Source: Pseudomonas shahriarae (GTDB taxonomy: Bacteria; Pseudomonadota; Gammaproteobacteria; Pseudomonadales; Pseudomonadaceae). Taken from it: 64,000 nt of DNA. Each line of letters starts with the position of its first letter. Position 1 is the stretch's first letter. The notes beneath the pieces were generated by a model. It made no database searches. It was given only the letters and a program-made list of their open reading frames with translations, and was not told the DNA's origin. The translations under genes and the position numbers were made by a program. Of this stretch, positions 26,705-35,012 are shown one piece after another. The stretch lies in the NCBI RefSeq assembly GCF_014268455.2, contig NZ_CP077085.1, positions 2,769,001 to 2,833,000 on the forward strand, written 5' to 3'.

Positions 26705-26715
26705 TTGTCAGACTA
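26705..26715. promoter_or_regulatory. Candidate LhgR operator upstream of lhgO
   Basis: TTGTCAGACTA within ATCAGGTTGTCAGAC. The same 15 bases occur upstream of the regulator gene, where the palindrome is perfect. It is 42 bp before the lhgO start. Confidence 0.5.
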
Positions 26716-26735
26716 ATGTTTTTGTTAAAAAAACA

Positions 26736-26753
26736 GCGTGCCCGCGGGCACGC
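26736..26753 (-). terminator. Terminator after the GntR regulator gene
   Basis: Perfect 18-bp palindrome GCGTGCCCGCGGGCACGC. On the minus strand it is followed by TGTTTTTTTAAC, so it separates the regulator transcript from lhgO. Confidence 0.8.
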
Positions 26754-26772
26754 TTTATAGGTGTTCGATGGA

Positions 26773-27483
26773 TCAATGGGTGGCCGGCAGCTCCAGTTGC
26801 AAGCGTTTGGCGGCGGCACGCAAATGCGCCTCGGCGGCGGCGGCGGCACCCTGGGGGTCGGCGTCGACGATGGCCTGGTACAGCGCCTGGTGTTCCTGGG
26901 TGGCGTCCGCCGAGCCGCTGGCAAAGCGCGACGCCGAGTTTTCCCAGGCGGTCTTGCGTGCGCTGGCCAACTGGCTGCGCAGAAAGTCGTGGAAGGCGAC
27001 GAAATACTCGTTTTTGCTGGCGTCGGCGATGGCCCGGTGAAACTCCACGTCGGCCAGTGCAGCGGCCTCAAAGTCGGCGCGCTTGTCGTGCATTTCCTGC
27101 AGGGCACGTTTCATGCGTTGCAGGTCGTCGGCGTCGCGGCGTTGGGCGGCAATGGAGGCCGCCTGGGTTTCGATCCACAGGCGCACTTCGAACATTTGCG
27201 CGAGGTCAGGGCGTCGGCCATTTTTTTCCGGAAAGCGGAACACCGTACCGGCCGGGGTCTGCGAAATAAACGAGCCCAGGCCACGGCGGGCGGTCAGCAC
27301 GCCATCGGCCTTGAGCTGGGCAATCGCCTCGCGCACCACCGAACGGCTGACATTCAACTGTTCCGCCAATTGCTGCTCGGTGGGCAGGCGCGACTCGGGC
27401 GCCAGTTGTCCGGAGTCAATCTCGGCCCGTATGGCGCTGACAACACGCACAACGAGGGAATCTGGACGCTGAAGCTCAAGCAT
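26773..27483 (-). CDS. lhgR: GntR/FadR-family regulator, probable LhgR
   Basis: 236 residues. The N-terminal winged helix is typical (IRAEIDSGQL, LPTEQQLAEQLNVSRSVVREAI, GVLTARRGLGSFI). The C-terminal FCD ligand domain keeps metal-binding candidates in DVEFHRAIADASKNE and the late HLRAAAKR. LhgR represses lhgO in Pseudomonas putida and is released by L-2-hydroxyglutarate; the gene order here supports the same job. A palindrome TTGTCAGACAA lies 21 bp upstream of its start and a near copy precedes lhgO. Family certain, name inferred from context. Confidence 0.88.
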   Translation of the reverse strand: MLELQRPDSLVVRVVSAIRAEIDSGQLAPESRLPTEQQLAEQLNVSRSVVREAIAQLKADGVLTARRGLGSFISQTPAGTVFRFPEKNGRRPDLAQMFEVRLWIETQAASIAAQRRDADDLQRMKRALQEMHDKRADFEAAALADVEFHRAIADASKNEYFVAFHDFLRSQLASARKTAWENSASRFASGSADATQEHQALYQAIVDADPQGAAAAAEAHLRAAAKRLQLELPATH

Positions 27484-27504
27484 GGCAAAGCCTAGGTGAT
27501 CAGG

Positions 27505-27515
27505 TTGTCAGACAA
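27505..27515. promoter_or_regulatory. Candidate LhgR operator upstream of lhgR
   Basis: TTGTCAGACAA, a 5-1-5 perfect palindrome of the FadR-subfamily TTGTnnnACAA type, inside the duplicated ATCAGGTTGTCAGAC. Confidence 0.6.
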
Positions 27516-27537
27516 TAGCTGTTACGATTTTCCCTTG

Positions 27538-28758
27538 TCAAGGCGCCGCTGTGGCTTGCAGCGTTTTTACCTGGCGCCCCAAGGCCAGCAGCAGCGCCAG
27601 CACAACCAGCCCTGCGGCCACCGCAAAGGTCACGCGCAAGCCTTGGCCGACTGCTGCGGGGAGGGCTGACTGGAGATCGCCAGTGCCCCAGGCAAACACC
27701 GCGCCCAGGGCCCAGGCGCCGATAATCAGGCCCAGATTGCGCGACAGGTTCAGCCAGCCCGCGATCACGCCGCGTCGGTCCGCCGACAGATTGCTCATCA
27801 CCGCTGTGTTGTTGGCCGCCTGAAAGTGCGCGTAGCCCAGGGTGAGGATCACCAGCGCGCCGATATAACCTGCAGCGCCCAAGGGCAGCAACACCAACAT
27901 CAAGCAGCCGGCGAGCATGCACAACAGGCCGCCAAGCGTCGTGGCATAGCTGCCCCAGCGGTCGGTCAGGCGCCCGGCCGGTATGCCCGCGAGCGCCGCG
28001 ACGCAAGGGCCGACAGCCATGGCCAGGCCCATTGGCGTGGGATCCAGCCCTAGGCCATGGCTCAGGTAAAACGGCCCGGCGACCAGGGTGGTCATCATCA
28101 CGGCCGCCACCAGCGTACTCATGCCAAGCCCGGCGCCCAGGGCTCGGTCATGGAGTGCCGAGAAGACACTGACGCGGCCGCCAGCGGGTGGTGGCGGATC
28201 TCTGTCGGCCTGTGTGCGCTGCACCAGCACGAACGCCAGGGCGGCCAACGGCAGCATCACCAGGAACAGCGCGCGCCAGCCCGACGCCGCAATCAGTGCG
28301 CCACCGATGGCCGGCCCCAAGCCGGTACCCACCGCCGACATCGTTCCCAGCAAACCCATGACGCGCCCGGTCTGCTCCTTGGGCACGGTGGCGGTGACCA
28401 GCGCCATGGTCATTGCCATCATGGTCGCTGCGCCGAGCCCTTGCAGCGCCCGCGCCGCGACCAAGGCACCGAGGGAGGGCGCGGCGCTGCACAGGGCGCA
28501 TGCCACGGCGAAGACCGCCACACCCGCCAGCAGCAGGCGTCGATGGCCGAACCGATCCCCCAGGCGGCCCACACCCACCAGCACGGCCGTGATCGCCAGC
28601 AGATAACTCAGCACCACCCATTGCACCGCTGCAAAGGCTGCTGTAAAGCCCTCGGCCATCTGCGGCAGGCCGACATTGGCAATGCTGGTGCCCAGTGTAG
28701 CCAGGAGCATGCACAACGATAAACCGGCGAGCGCGCCGCGTGGGGTAGGGGACGTCAT
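27538..28758 (-). CDS. MFS efflux transporter
   Basis: 406 residues from ATG 28758, which has AAGGAAAA upstream; an ATG at 28779 would add seven residues. Twelve membrane spans are visible. Signatures include ATLGTSIANVGLPQMAEGF, VQWVVLSYLLAITAVLVG, GRLGDRFGHRRLLL and LVAARALQGLGAATMMAM, typical of multidrug-type antiporters of the DHA group. A divergent LysR gene starts about 120 bp away and probably regulates it. The substrate is unknown. Confidence 0.88.
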   Translation of the reverse strand: MTSPTPRGALAGLSLCMLLATLGTSIANVGLPQMAEGFTAAFAAVQWVVLSYLLAITAVLVGVGRLGDRFGHRRLLLAGVAVFAVACALCSAAPSLGALVAARALQGLGAATMMAMTMALVTATVPKEQTGRVMGLLGTMSAVGTGLGPAIGGALIAASGWRALFLVMLPLAALAFVLVQRTQADRDPPPPAGGRVSVFSALHDRALGAGLGMSTLVAAVMMTTLVAGPFYLSHGLGLDPTPMGLAMAVGPCVAALAGIPAGRLTDRWGSYATTLGGLLCMLAGCLMLVLLPLGAAGYIGALVILTLGYAHFQAANNTAVMSNLSADRRGVIAGWLNLSRNLGLIIGAWALGAVFAWGTGDLQSALPAAVGQGLRVTFAVAAGLVVLALLLALGRQVKTLQATAAP

Positions 28759-28877
28759 GGGATTTTCCTTGTGCTGCACCTAGTCGTTGCCCGCACTCTA
28801 TGGTCTCGCCTAGCATGGCGGAAGACGCAGCAGTTGCACTCTATACCTGCGTCAAACGCCTGATGAGGATTGCCGCC

Positions 28878-29783
28878 GTGTCGCTTCCCGATTTCAATCT
28901 GCTGGTCACCCTGGACGTGCTGCTCGCCGAAGGCAGCGTCGCCCGTGCCGCCCAGCGCCTGGGCCTGAGCCCCTCGGCCATGAGCCGGGCGTTGGCGCGG
29001 CTGCGTGAAACCACCGGTGACCCGTTGCTGGTGCGCGCCGGCCGAGGCCTGGTGCCGACGCCACGCGCCCTGGAACTGCGCGAACGGGTCAGCCAACTGG
29101 TACAGGATGCAGAAGCGCTGCTGCGTCCGCTGCAGGTCCTGGATCTCAAGAGCCTGCAGCGAACCTTTGTGCTGCGCACCAGCGAAGGGTTTGTCGAGAG
29201 CTTTGGCCCGGCGCTGCTGGCCCATATCGCCGCGCAGGCGCCCGGCGTACGCCTGCACTTTGTGCATAAGCCCGGCACACCGCTGCGCGACAGCGGCGTG
29301 GACCTGGAAACCGGCGTGGTCGATAGCACGGCCAACCCCGAAGTGCTGACCCAGTTACTGTTTCGCGACCGCTTTATCGGCGTGGTCCGCGCCGGCCATC
29401 CACTGAGCCAGGGGCCCATCACCCCTGCACGCTACGCCGCCGGCCGGCATATCTACGTGTCCCGGCGCGGGCGCGAGCGCGGGCAGATCGACGATGCCCT
29501 TGAGGCCTTGCACCTCACGCGTGACGTGGCGACCATCGTCACCGGGTTCTCCACCGCCGTGGCATTGGCGCAAAGGACCGACCTGATCGCCAGCGTCCCA
29601 GAGCGTTATACCCATGGCCTGCGCGATGGCCTGTTCAGCTTTGCCCTGCCGGTCGACGTCCCGGAGTTCAGCGTGGCGATGCTCTGGCATCCACGCCTGG
29701 ATGCCGACCTCGCGCATCGTTGGCTGCGTGGCTGTTTGCGCGAGGTGTGTGGCGCAGAACGGGTACAATCCCGCCAGCCTTGA
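28878..29783 (+). CDS. LysR-family transcriptional regulator
   Basis: About 301 residues from GTG 28878, which starts the canonical SLPDFNLLVTLDVLLAEGSV helix-turn-helix and has TGAGGAT upstream. Frames with starts at 28863 and 28800 exist but add atypical residues. The winged helix is VARAAQRLGLSPSAMSRALARLRE, followed by a periplasmic-binding-like effector domain. Divergent from an MFS efflux gene, whose likely activator or repressor it is. The co-inducer is not known. Confidence 0.88.
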   Translation: MSLPDFNLLVTLDVLLAEGSVARAAQRLGLSPSAMSRALARLRETTGDPLLVRAGRGLVPTPRALELRERVSQLVQDAEALLRPLQVLDLKSLQRTFVLRTSEGFVESFGPALLAHIAAQAPGVRLHFVHKPGTPLRDSGVDLETGVVDSTANPEVLTQLLFRDRFIGVVRAGHPLSQGPITPARYAAGRHIYVSRRGRERGQIDDALEALHLTRDVATIVTGFSTAVALAQRTDLIASVPERYTHGLRDGLFSFALPVDVPEFSVAMLWHPRLDADLAHRWLRGCLREVCGAERVQSRQP

Positions 29784-29810
29784 TGCGAAATACCAGGAAA
29801 CAGGAATTCG

Positions 29811-30491
29811 ATGTTCACCCTTACCCACTACGCAAGCCCATGCCCCGAGCCGGTCAACAGCCAGATTCTGCAGATGGTGGTCGACTACCTGACCGATATC
29901 AGCATGGTCGCCATCCCGCCGAGCAACCTGCTGTACAACATCTACCAATATGCAATCGGTTACGAAGTGCACCTGTACCTGGAAGCGCTGGGCGGGGGCA
30001 AGGGCATTGCGGTTGAGCTGATTGTCGCGATGGATGAGCAGGATCCGGTCAAGGTCATTGGCTTCCTGCTGTACCTGCCGGTCAAGGACGATCCTGAGGC
30101 TTGCGGCGTGACCTATATGGCCGTGCATGCCAGCCACCGCCGCCAGGGCGTGGCGCGGGCGATGATGGACGACATGCTCGGCCGTTACCCCCATGGCGAA
30201 CTGACCTGCGCGGTGGAAAAAGTCCCGGCGTTCGAAGCCATGGGCTTTCAGGTGCGCGGCGTGCGTGGCACTCAGGTATTGATGAATACCCGTGACTACA
30301 GCACCGATGGCCTGATGGGCGTGTTGGATGTGGCGTCGATCTACAGCTCCCTGGAAGTGCGGCAGATTCACACCTATTTGCTAAACAAACACGGCAAGCG
30401 CGCGATGATCGACGCCGAGAAACAGCGGGACCGGCATTTCGATCAGATGGCGCGCAAGGCCCAGGTGTTTGTGCAAAACCGCTTGGCCTGA
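29811..30491 (+). CDS. GNAT-family N-acetyltransferase
   Basis: 226 residues. The acetyl-CoA-binding block is VTYMAVHASHRRQGVARAMM (residues ~102-121, with the RRQGVA loop), preceded by the KVIGFLLYLP strand. A C-terminal extension of ~60 residues (SSLEVRQIHTYLLNKHGKRAM...) goes beyond the fold and is charged. It follows the LysR gene by 27 bp and may be co-transcribed. The acceptor substrate is unknown. Confidence 0.85.
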   Translation: MFTLTHYASPCPEPVNSQILQMVVDYLTDISMVAIPPSNLLYNIYQYAIGYEVHLYLEALGGGKGIAVELIVAMDEQDPVKVIGFLLYLPVKDDPEACGVTYMAVHASHRRQGVARAMMDDMLGRYPHGELTCAVEKVPAFEAMGFQVRGVRGTQVLMNTRDYSTDGLMGVLDVASIYSSLEVRQIHTYLLNKHGKRAMIDAEKQRDRHFDQMARKAQVFVQNRLA

Positions 30492-30501
30492 CCGGCGGCT
30501 G

Positions 30502-30538
30502 TTGTGGCAACGGGTCTGATCAAGCCCGTTGCTCACAA
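30502..30538. terminator. Hairpin between convergent genes
   Basis: TTGTGGCAACGGG pairs with CCCGTTGCTCACAA around a 10-base loop. It lies between the GNAT stop and the convergent small ORF and can serve both strands. Confidence 0.6.
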
Positions 30539-30934
30539 CAACGGCGGGCTGTCGCGAAACAGGTCATGGGCATCCAGCAACCGATAAGCAATCTCCGGCC
30601 GTTTCTCCATCCCTTTGCGAATGGCTGCCGGAATCGACTGCCGCGTCTTGCGACACAGCCCCGGCAGGTCGTCGATGACGATCTGGATCCCGCGCATGCT
30701 TTTGACTTCGGTATGCCCCGGGGCGATATGCACGCGGATGCCCAGTTGCTGGTGCATCAGGTGTTGCATGCGTTCCAGGTCGGCCAGGCTTTGCAGGTTT
30801 TCCAGGCGTTCGAGCAGCTTTTTTTCTTCCTGGCGGGTCAGTTGCAGGATGCGCTGGTCGGCACCGGGGGCCTCGAGCAGTTGCTCGCGCTCGCAGTCAC
30901 ACACAGCCGGTGGGCAGGGTTGGCGAATTGTCAT
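30533..30934 (-). CDS. Conserved hypothetical protein with N-terminal cysteine cluster
   Basis: 133 residues from ATG 30934. The N-terminus RQPCPPAVCDCEREQLL has three closely spaced cysteines that could bind a metal. A charged helical segment (QEEKKLLERLENLQSLADLERM) and a small conserved domain with GIRVHIAPGHTEVKSMRGIQIVI follow. It lies 32 bp after aroA in the same direction. No family recognised with confidence. Confidence 0.7.
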   Translation of the reverse strand: MTIRQPCPPAVCDCEREQLLEAPGADQRILQLTRQEEKKLLERLENLQSLADLERMQHLMHQQLGIRVHIAPGHTEVKSMRGIQIVIDDLPGLCRKTRQSIPAAIRKGMEKRPEIAYRLLDAHDLFRDSPPLL

Positions 30935-30966
30935 GATCACTCCCTCCCCACGCTGGTGCTGACGGC

Positions 30967-32244
30967 TTAGTAGGTCAGTTGCACGCCCAGGCTGCCCAGG
31001 GCGTTCCAGTACTCAGGATAGGTCTTGCCCACGCAGTCCGGGTCCTGAATCTTGATGCCCGAGACTTTCAGGCCCGCCAGCGCAAAGCACATGGCGATGC
31101 GGTGGTCGGCGTGGGTGTCGATCAGTGCGGTGCACGCAGTGCCCGCCAACGCCGGATCGCTGGCCACCAGCAAGTCGTCACCGATGATGGTCGCCAGCCC
31201 CGGGCGGATCTCGTTGAGGCCGTCATGCAGGGCCTGGACGCGGTCGCATTCCTTGACCCGCAGGTTGGCCAGTTCGGTGAAACGCACCGGGGTGTTGTTG
31301 AACGCCGCCAGCACTGCGAGGGTCGGGATGGCGTCCTGCATCTGCGAGCCGACCACTGTGGCCGGCATCTGCGGGAATTGCGCGATCACGGCCTGGGCCT
31401 TGGCGTCGGGCTGGGTGAAGTCCTGGGCCGCGACGCCCAGGTCGATGCTGCCGCCCGTGAGTACTTCAGCCGCCCATAGGTAGGTGGCCGCCGAAGCGTC
31501 GGGTTCGATCAGATAATCGTTGGCGGTGTAGCCGGTGGGGGCCACGCGCCAGGTGCTGTCGTTGACCACGTCCACCTGGGCGCCGAACGCGCGCATGCAA
31601 TCCAGGGTCAGGTCGACATAGCCACGGGCGCCAATATCCTTGCCGGTCAGGGCCACCTCGATAGGGGCCTCGCCGCACGCCGCGAGCATCAACAGCGCCG
31701 ACACGTACTGACTGGACAGGCCGCCGTCGATCTCGAAGCGCTTGGCCTGCACCTTGCTGCGCCCATGCACGGTCACGGGCGGGCAGCCGGTGGGGCTTTC
31801 AACCTGGATGCCGTTCTGGTTCAGGGTCGCCAGCAGCGGGCCGATCGGGCGCTTTTGCATGTACGCGTCGCCATCCAGTACCACGCTGCCTTCCACGGTC
31901 GCCACGGCGGCCGTAAGAAAGCGCATTGCGGTGCCGGCGTTGCCCAGGAACAGGGGTTGCGCCGGCAGTTGCAGCTTGCCGTGGCCGGTGACGACAAAGG
32001 TCACGTCATCCGGCTCGTCAATGGTCACGCCCATCTGGCGCAAGGCCACGGACATATGCCGGGTGTCGTCGCTTTTCAGCGCGCCGCTCAGGCGGCTGGT
32101 GCCCTTGGCCAGGGCCGCCAGCAACAGAGCGCGGTTGGTAATGGATTTGGAGCCGGGAGGCGCTACCTTGCCGTGCAATGGAAAGTTGGGCGGTGTCACG
32201 GTCACGGTTTTCTGCGAACTCAAGGTACAAGGCTCCTGATTCAA
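30967..32244 (-). CDS. aroA: Stand-alone 5-enolpyruvylshikimate-3-phosphate synthase
   Basis: 425 residues. EPSP-synthase signatures: KVAPPGSKSITNRALLLAAL near the N-terminus, LFLGNAGTAMRFLTAAV (residues ~98-114), the sugar-phosphate loop IDGGLSSQYVSALL, EPDASAATYLW, and NLRVKECDRVQAL with HADHRIAMCFAL. It joins PEP to shikimate-3-phosphate in the aromatic amino acid pathway. In most Pseudomonas the housekeeping EPSP synthase is fused to prephenate dehydrogenase; this is a separate enzyme. It has Phe where class I enzymes have Pro in the NAGTAMRPL motif. From memory it is close to glyphosate-tolerant AroA proteins reported from soil Pseudomonas. Confidence 0.94.
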   Translation of the reverse strand: MNQEPCTLSSQKTVTVTPPNFPLHGKVAPPGSKSITNRALLLAALAKGTSRLSGALKSDDTRHMSVALRQMGVTIDEPDDVTFVVTGHGKLQLPAQPLFLGNAGTAMRFLTAAVATVEGSVVLDGDAYMQKRPIGPLLATLNQNGIQVESPTGCPPVTVHGRSKVQAKRFEIDGGLSSQYVSALLMLAACGEAPIEVALTGKDIGARGYVDLTLDCMRAFGAQVDVVNDSTWRVAPTGYTANDYLIEPDASAATYLWAAEVLTGGSIDLGVAAQDFTQPDAKAQAVIAQFPQMPATVVGSQMQDAIPTLAVLAAFNNTPVRFTELANLRVKECDRVQALHDGLNEIRPGLATIIGDDLLVASDPALAGTACTALIDTHADHRIAMCFALAGLKVSGIKIQDPDCVGKTYPEYWNALGSLGVQLTY

Positions 32245-32325
32245 GGCGCGGTGGCTGGGAGTGGCCGGCTGGCGGAGACGAATAATCGACCATCCGGCAC
32301 GGCAGGGTCAAATCGTGGCGCAGGT

Positions 32326-32883
32326 TTAACCGCGCTGGCTCAGCCAATAGGCATGCAAGGCCCTGGCGGCTGGTTCGATGCGCGCCACCTGCTGCTGATG
32401 GGCGGCGACATCCAGGTCGGCCGGCAATTCGAAGTTGTCCTGCTCGGCGCACCAGGAGATGGCTTCCAACTGTGCCGCCTGTTCGCTCGGCAGGGGCGGC
32501 CATTCGCTGATCGCGGCGCCACGGATATAGCCAAAGCACCATTCCTCGGCGAGGGTCAGCGGCTGGTCCTGGTGTTCGGTTTGTTCAAAGCGTGCCTCAA
32601 AACCCTGGGCATCGCTGGCCAACTGCAGGGCAAGGCTGTTGAGATGGCGCGTGCACAGGTCGATAAACTGCCCGAGTTCTTCCTTGCTTTCCCAGGCCGG
32701 GACCTGCCCACCCCAGATGGCCGGGAACCAGATGGCAACGTCCACCGGCGCCGGGCCGGACACCAGGGCCGTGAAGTAGCCGTCGAGCTCGGCCAGGTTC
32801 AACACCGAGTTGTCGTCGCCGTATTTGAGCAGAATGTCTTCGATGAACTCGAAATCGGCAGGGGCGAGGGCGTGGTCGTGCAT
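32326..32883 (-). CDS. UPF0149/YecA-family protein
   Basis: 185 residues from ATG 32883, which has AAAGGAT at good distance; ATG 32889 is too close to it. The family pattern is LNLAELDGYFTALVSGP early on, WFPAIWGG, and LAEEWCFGYIRGA in the middle. YgfB/YecA relatives are small helical proteins, some with a SEC-C zinc motif at the C-terminus, which is absent here. Function not established. Confidence 0.85.
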   Translation of the reverse strand: MHDHALAPADFEFIEDILLKYGDDNSVLNLAELDGYFTALVSGPAPVDVAIWFPAIWGGQVPAWESKEELGQFIDLCTRHLNSLALQLASDAQGFEARFEQTEHQDQPLTLAEEWCFGYIRGAAISEWPPLPSEQAAQLEAISWCAEQDNFELPADLDVAAHQQQVARIEPAARALHAYWLSQRG

Positions 32884-32967
32884 GAACATATCCTTTGAGC
32901 GTCAAGCGCCGCAGATAAGGCGGCGTAAAACGCGGAGGATGGCGCGAGTCAGCGTTTTAATCCAGTG

Positions 32968-33660
32968 CTAGATCACCTTTACCGCACGGCCAATCGCCTG
33001 GATCGGCCCGGTCGGCTTGCCGGTCGGCGAGCCATTGGGGCCTTCCAGGGTCAGCTCGAACAGTTGGTTGGGCGCCAGCGGCGGCAGTTTATCCAGGGGG
33101 ATCGACAGGCTTTGCCCCGGCTTGACCAACCCAAGCGAAACCGGGCCTTGCCAGTCATCACCCTTGGTCCAGAACTCCAGCGCCTTGTCTGCCGGTATCT
33201 GCACCACGCCCAGGGGGATCAGCTGGATTTGCTGATCGTTGCTGGCCTGGATCACCCAGCCCGGCGCCTGGCTCTGTGGCGCCATCAGCACCACCACGTA
33301 GGCGGTCGGGTTGACGGCGGCGGGGCGGGTCAGCAGCAGTGTGGCCAGCACCAGACTGGCCAACAAGCCTGCACCGGCCAGGCCACGCCACAGGGCGAGC
33401 AGGTTCCACCACGGCACTGACCGCGCATCGCCCAGGGTGTGATGGCCCAGGCTGCGTTCAATGCGTCGCCACAGGTAGGGCGACGGCGCCAGCGGCTCGG
33501 CCAGTTCGGTCAGGGGCAGCAGGCGCTGTTCCCAGGCATCCACCGCCGCGCGCAAGGGCGCGTCGTGTTCCAGGCGTTGCTGCACCTGCAAACGTTGATC
33601 TGCTGCCAAGGTCCCCAGCACGTATTCGCTGGCCAGTTCGTCCAATTCGTCGGGTGTCAT
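32968..33660 (-). CDS. Anti-sigma factor (RskA family)
   Basis: 230 residues. It starts at ATG 33660, which overlaps the sigma-factor stop as ATGA; an upstream GTG at 33669 is possible. The N-terminal cytoplasmic part (ELASEYVLGTLAADQRLQVQQRL) is the sigma-binding helix set. One membrane span lies at ~87-110 (LAGAGLLASLVLATLLLTRP) and a periplasmic RskA beta domain follows. It should hold the co-transcribed ECF sigma factor at the inner membrane until an outside signal releases it. Confidence 0.9.
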   Translation of the reverse strand: MTPDELDELASEYVLGTLAADQRLQVQQRLEHDAPLRAAVDAWEQRLLPLTELAEPLAPSPYLWRRIERSLGHHTLGDARSVPWWNLLALWRGLAGAGLLASLVLATLLLTRPAAVNPTAYVVVLMAPQSQAPGWVIQASNDQQIQLIPLGVVQIPADKALEFWTKGDDWQGPVSLGLVKPGQSLSIPLDKLPPLAPNQLFELTLEGPNGSPTGKPTGPIQAIGRAVKVI

Positions 33661-34223
33661 GCCATGCACTCACGCAAGGCCGCGAGGCTGCGTTTGATCC
33701 AGGCTTTGACAGTCCCCAGCGGGGTGTCCAGTTTCTGTGCGATTTCACTGTGGGACAGGCCATCGACATACGCATGCAACAGGCAACTGCGGCGCGACGG
33801 TTCCAGATGCTCCAGGCACTGATAAACCTTGCCGCTGCGGGCGCGGTACTCGAAGTGCTCGGCCGTGGGCTCAGCCACCAGTGTGCGTTCGTGCTCATCA
33901 CTGAGCGCGACCTCACGCTGACTTTTACGCATAACGTTGAGCGCCATATGCCGGGTCACGCTGTACACCCAGCCACGGGCCGAACCCCGGCGCGGGTCGA
34001 ACCCGCTGGCGCCGTTCCAGATGTTGATAAATGCCTCATGCACGATGTCCTCTGCCAGGGCCGTGTTCCGTGCGATGCGCTTGGCCACGCCGAGCAGACG
34101 GGCGCAATCGTGTTCATACAACTGACGCAAGGCTTGCTGTTCGCCACGGGCGCAGGCCAACAGGCAGGCTTCATAGTCAAAGAGAAGTTCGGGCAAGGAC
34201 TGGGGCCGCCATTTCAGGGTCAA
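33657..34223 (-). CDS. ECF sigma factor (SigK-like)
   Basis: 188 residues. Region 2 (residues ~25-95) has ALRQLYEHDCARLLGVAKRI, AEDIVHEAFINIWNGA and RGWVYSVTRHMALNVMR. Region 4 (~130-185) has LLHAYVDGLSHSEIAQKLDTPLGTVKAWIKRSL. It is translationally coupled to an RskA-type anti-sigma factor. A secreted DUF3455 protein is encoded 64 bp upstream on the same strand. SigK/RskA pairs often respond to envelope oxidative stress; the target here is unknown. Confidence 0.92.
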   Translation of the reverse strand: MTLKWRPQSLPELLFDYEACLLACARGEQQALRQLYEHDCARLLGVAKRIARNTALAEDIVHEAFINIWNGASGFDPRRGSARGWVYSVTRHMALNVMRKSQREVALSDEHERTLVAEPTAEHFEYRARSGKVYQCLEHLEPSRRSCLLHAYVDGLSHSEIAQKLDTPLGTVKAWIKRSLAALRECMA

Positions 34224-34287
34224 CCCCCGGCCCAGAGTGGCCGGGGTGCTATCGCAGCAGCTTAGACGAGTTTTCTGGCCGGGCGGA

Positions 34288-34809
34288 TCATTTGGCCGCC
34301 CAGAAGAGGTAGTCCGCCTGGTACTTCACCACTTGCTGCTGGCCCTTGGTGGCGGTGCTGCATTCGGCACTCGGCGCCACGCCACCCTTGAGCGCCACGC
34401 GCTGGATATAGCTGACGCCGGTCATGGCACCCTGGCCTTCAGCCGGATTGGCCTTGACCAACTGATAGGGCAGGTTGCCGGCGCTGGACGGCGCCACGGC
34501 CAGTTGGGTGCCGGTGACTTTCGAACCGTCCTTGGCCTGCCAGGTGGCAGGCGGGCCGAAGTAGGTACCCACTTGCTTACCGCTACGATCGTTGAGCACC
34601 GCCTTGGGGCCGACAAAGACCCACTCGGTCTGGCCGGCAGCGTTGGCCTTGTCGCGGCATTCGTAGGTGATTTCGCCGACACCGGTGGTTTCCAGGATCA
34701 GCTTGTGCCCGTCCGGCACCTTGATGCTGTCGGGCAGGCTGGTCTGGGCAAAGGCCGCCGGTGCGGCAATCAGCAGGCAGGTCAGGCAGAGCAGGGGTTT
34801 AGCGTTCAT
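34288..34809 (-). CDS. Secreted DUF3455-domain protein
   Basis: 173 residues with a signal peptide ending at AAFA-QTS. The mature domain (LILETTGVGEITYECRDKA, WVFVGPKAVL, GTYFGPPATWQAKDGSKVTG) matches DUF3455, found in bacteria and fungi. Two cysteines (C52 and one near the C-terminus) may pair. It leads the operon with the ECF sigma and anti-sigma genes, a common association for DUF3455, and may be a target or sensor of that system. Confidence 0.88.
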   Translation of the reverse strand: MNAKPLLCLTCLLIAAPAAFAQTSLPDSIKVPDGHKLILETTGVGEITYECRDKANAAGQTEWVFVGPKAVLNDRSGKQVGTYFGPPATWQAKDGSKVTGTQLAVAPSSAGNLPYQLVKANPAEGQGAMTGVSYIQRVALKGGVAPSAECSTATKGQQQVVKYQADYLFWAAK

Positions 34810-35012
34810 CGGTGTCTCTCCGTAAGGGTGAACAGCTGAGCAGCGCTGCGGCTGCTTCCTGTACTACTCACGGCGTGGCCGATTGGATGCACGGTGCGGC
34901 AAATAAATCTGCAAAACACAAAAGGAATAAAGTCAGATCGTATTGATATAAGTAGTTATAAGAAAAATCGCTATGCTGCCGCCAGAATTTTATAAGGCCG
35001 CAGGTAGCTGTA

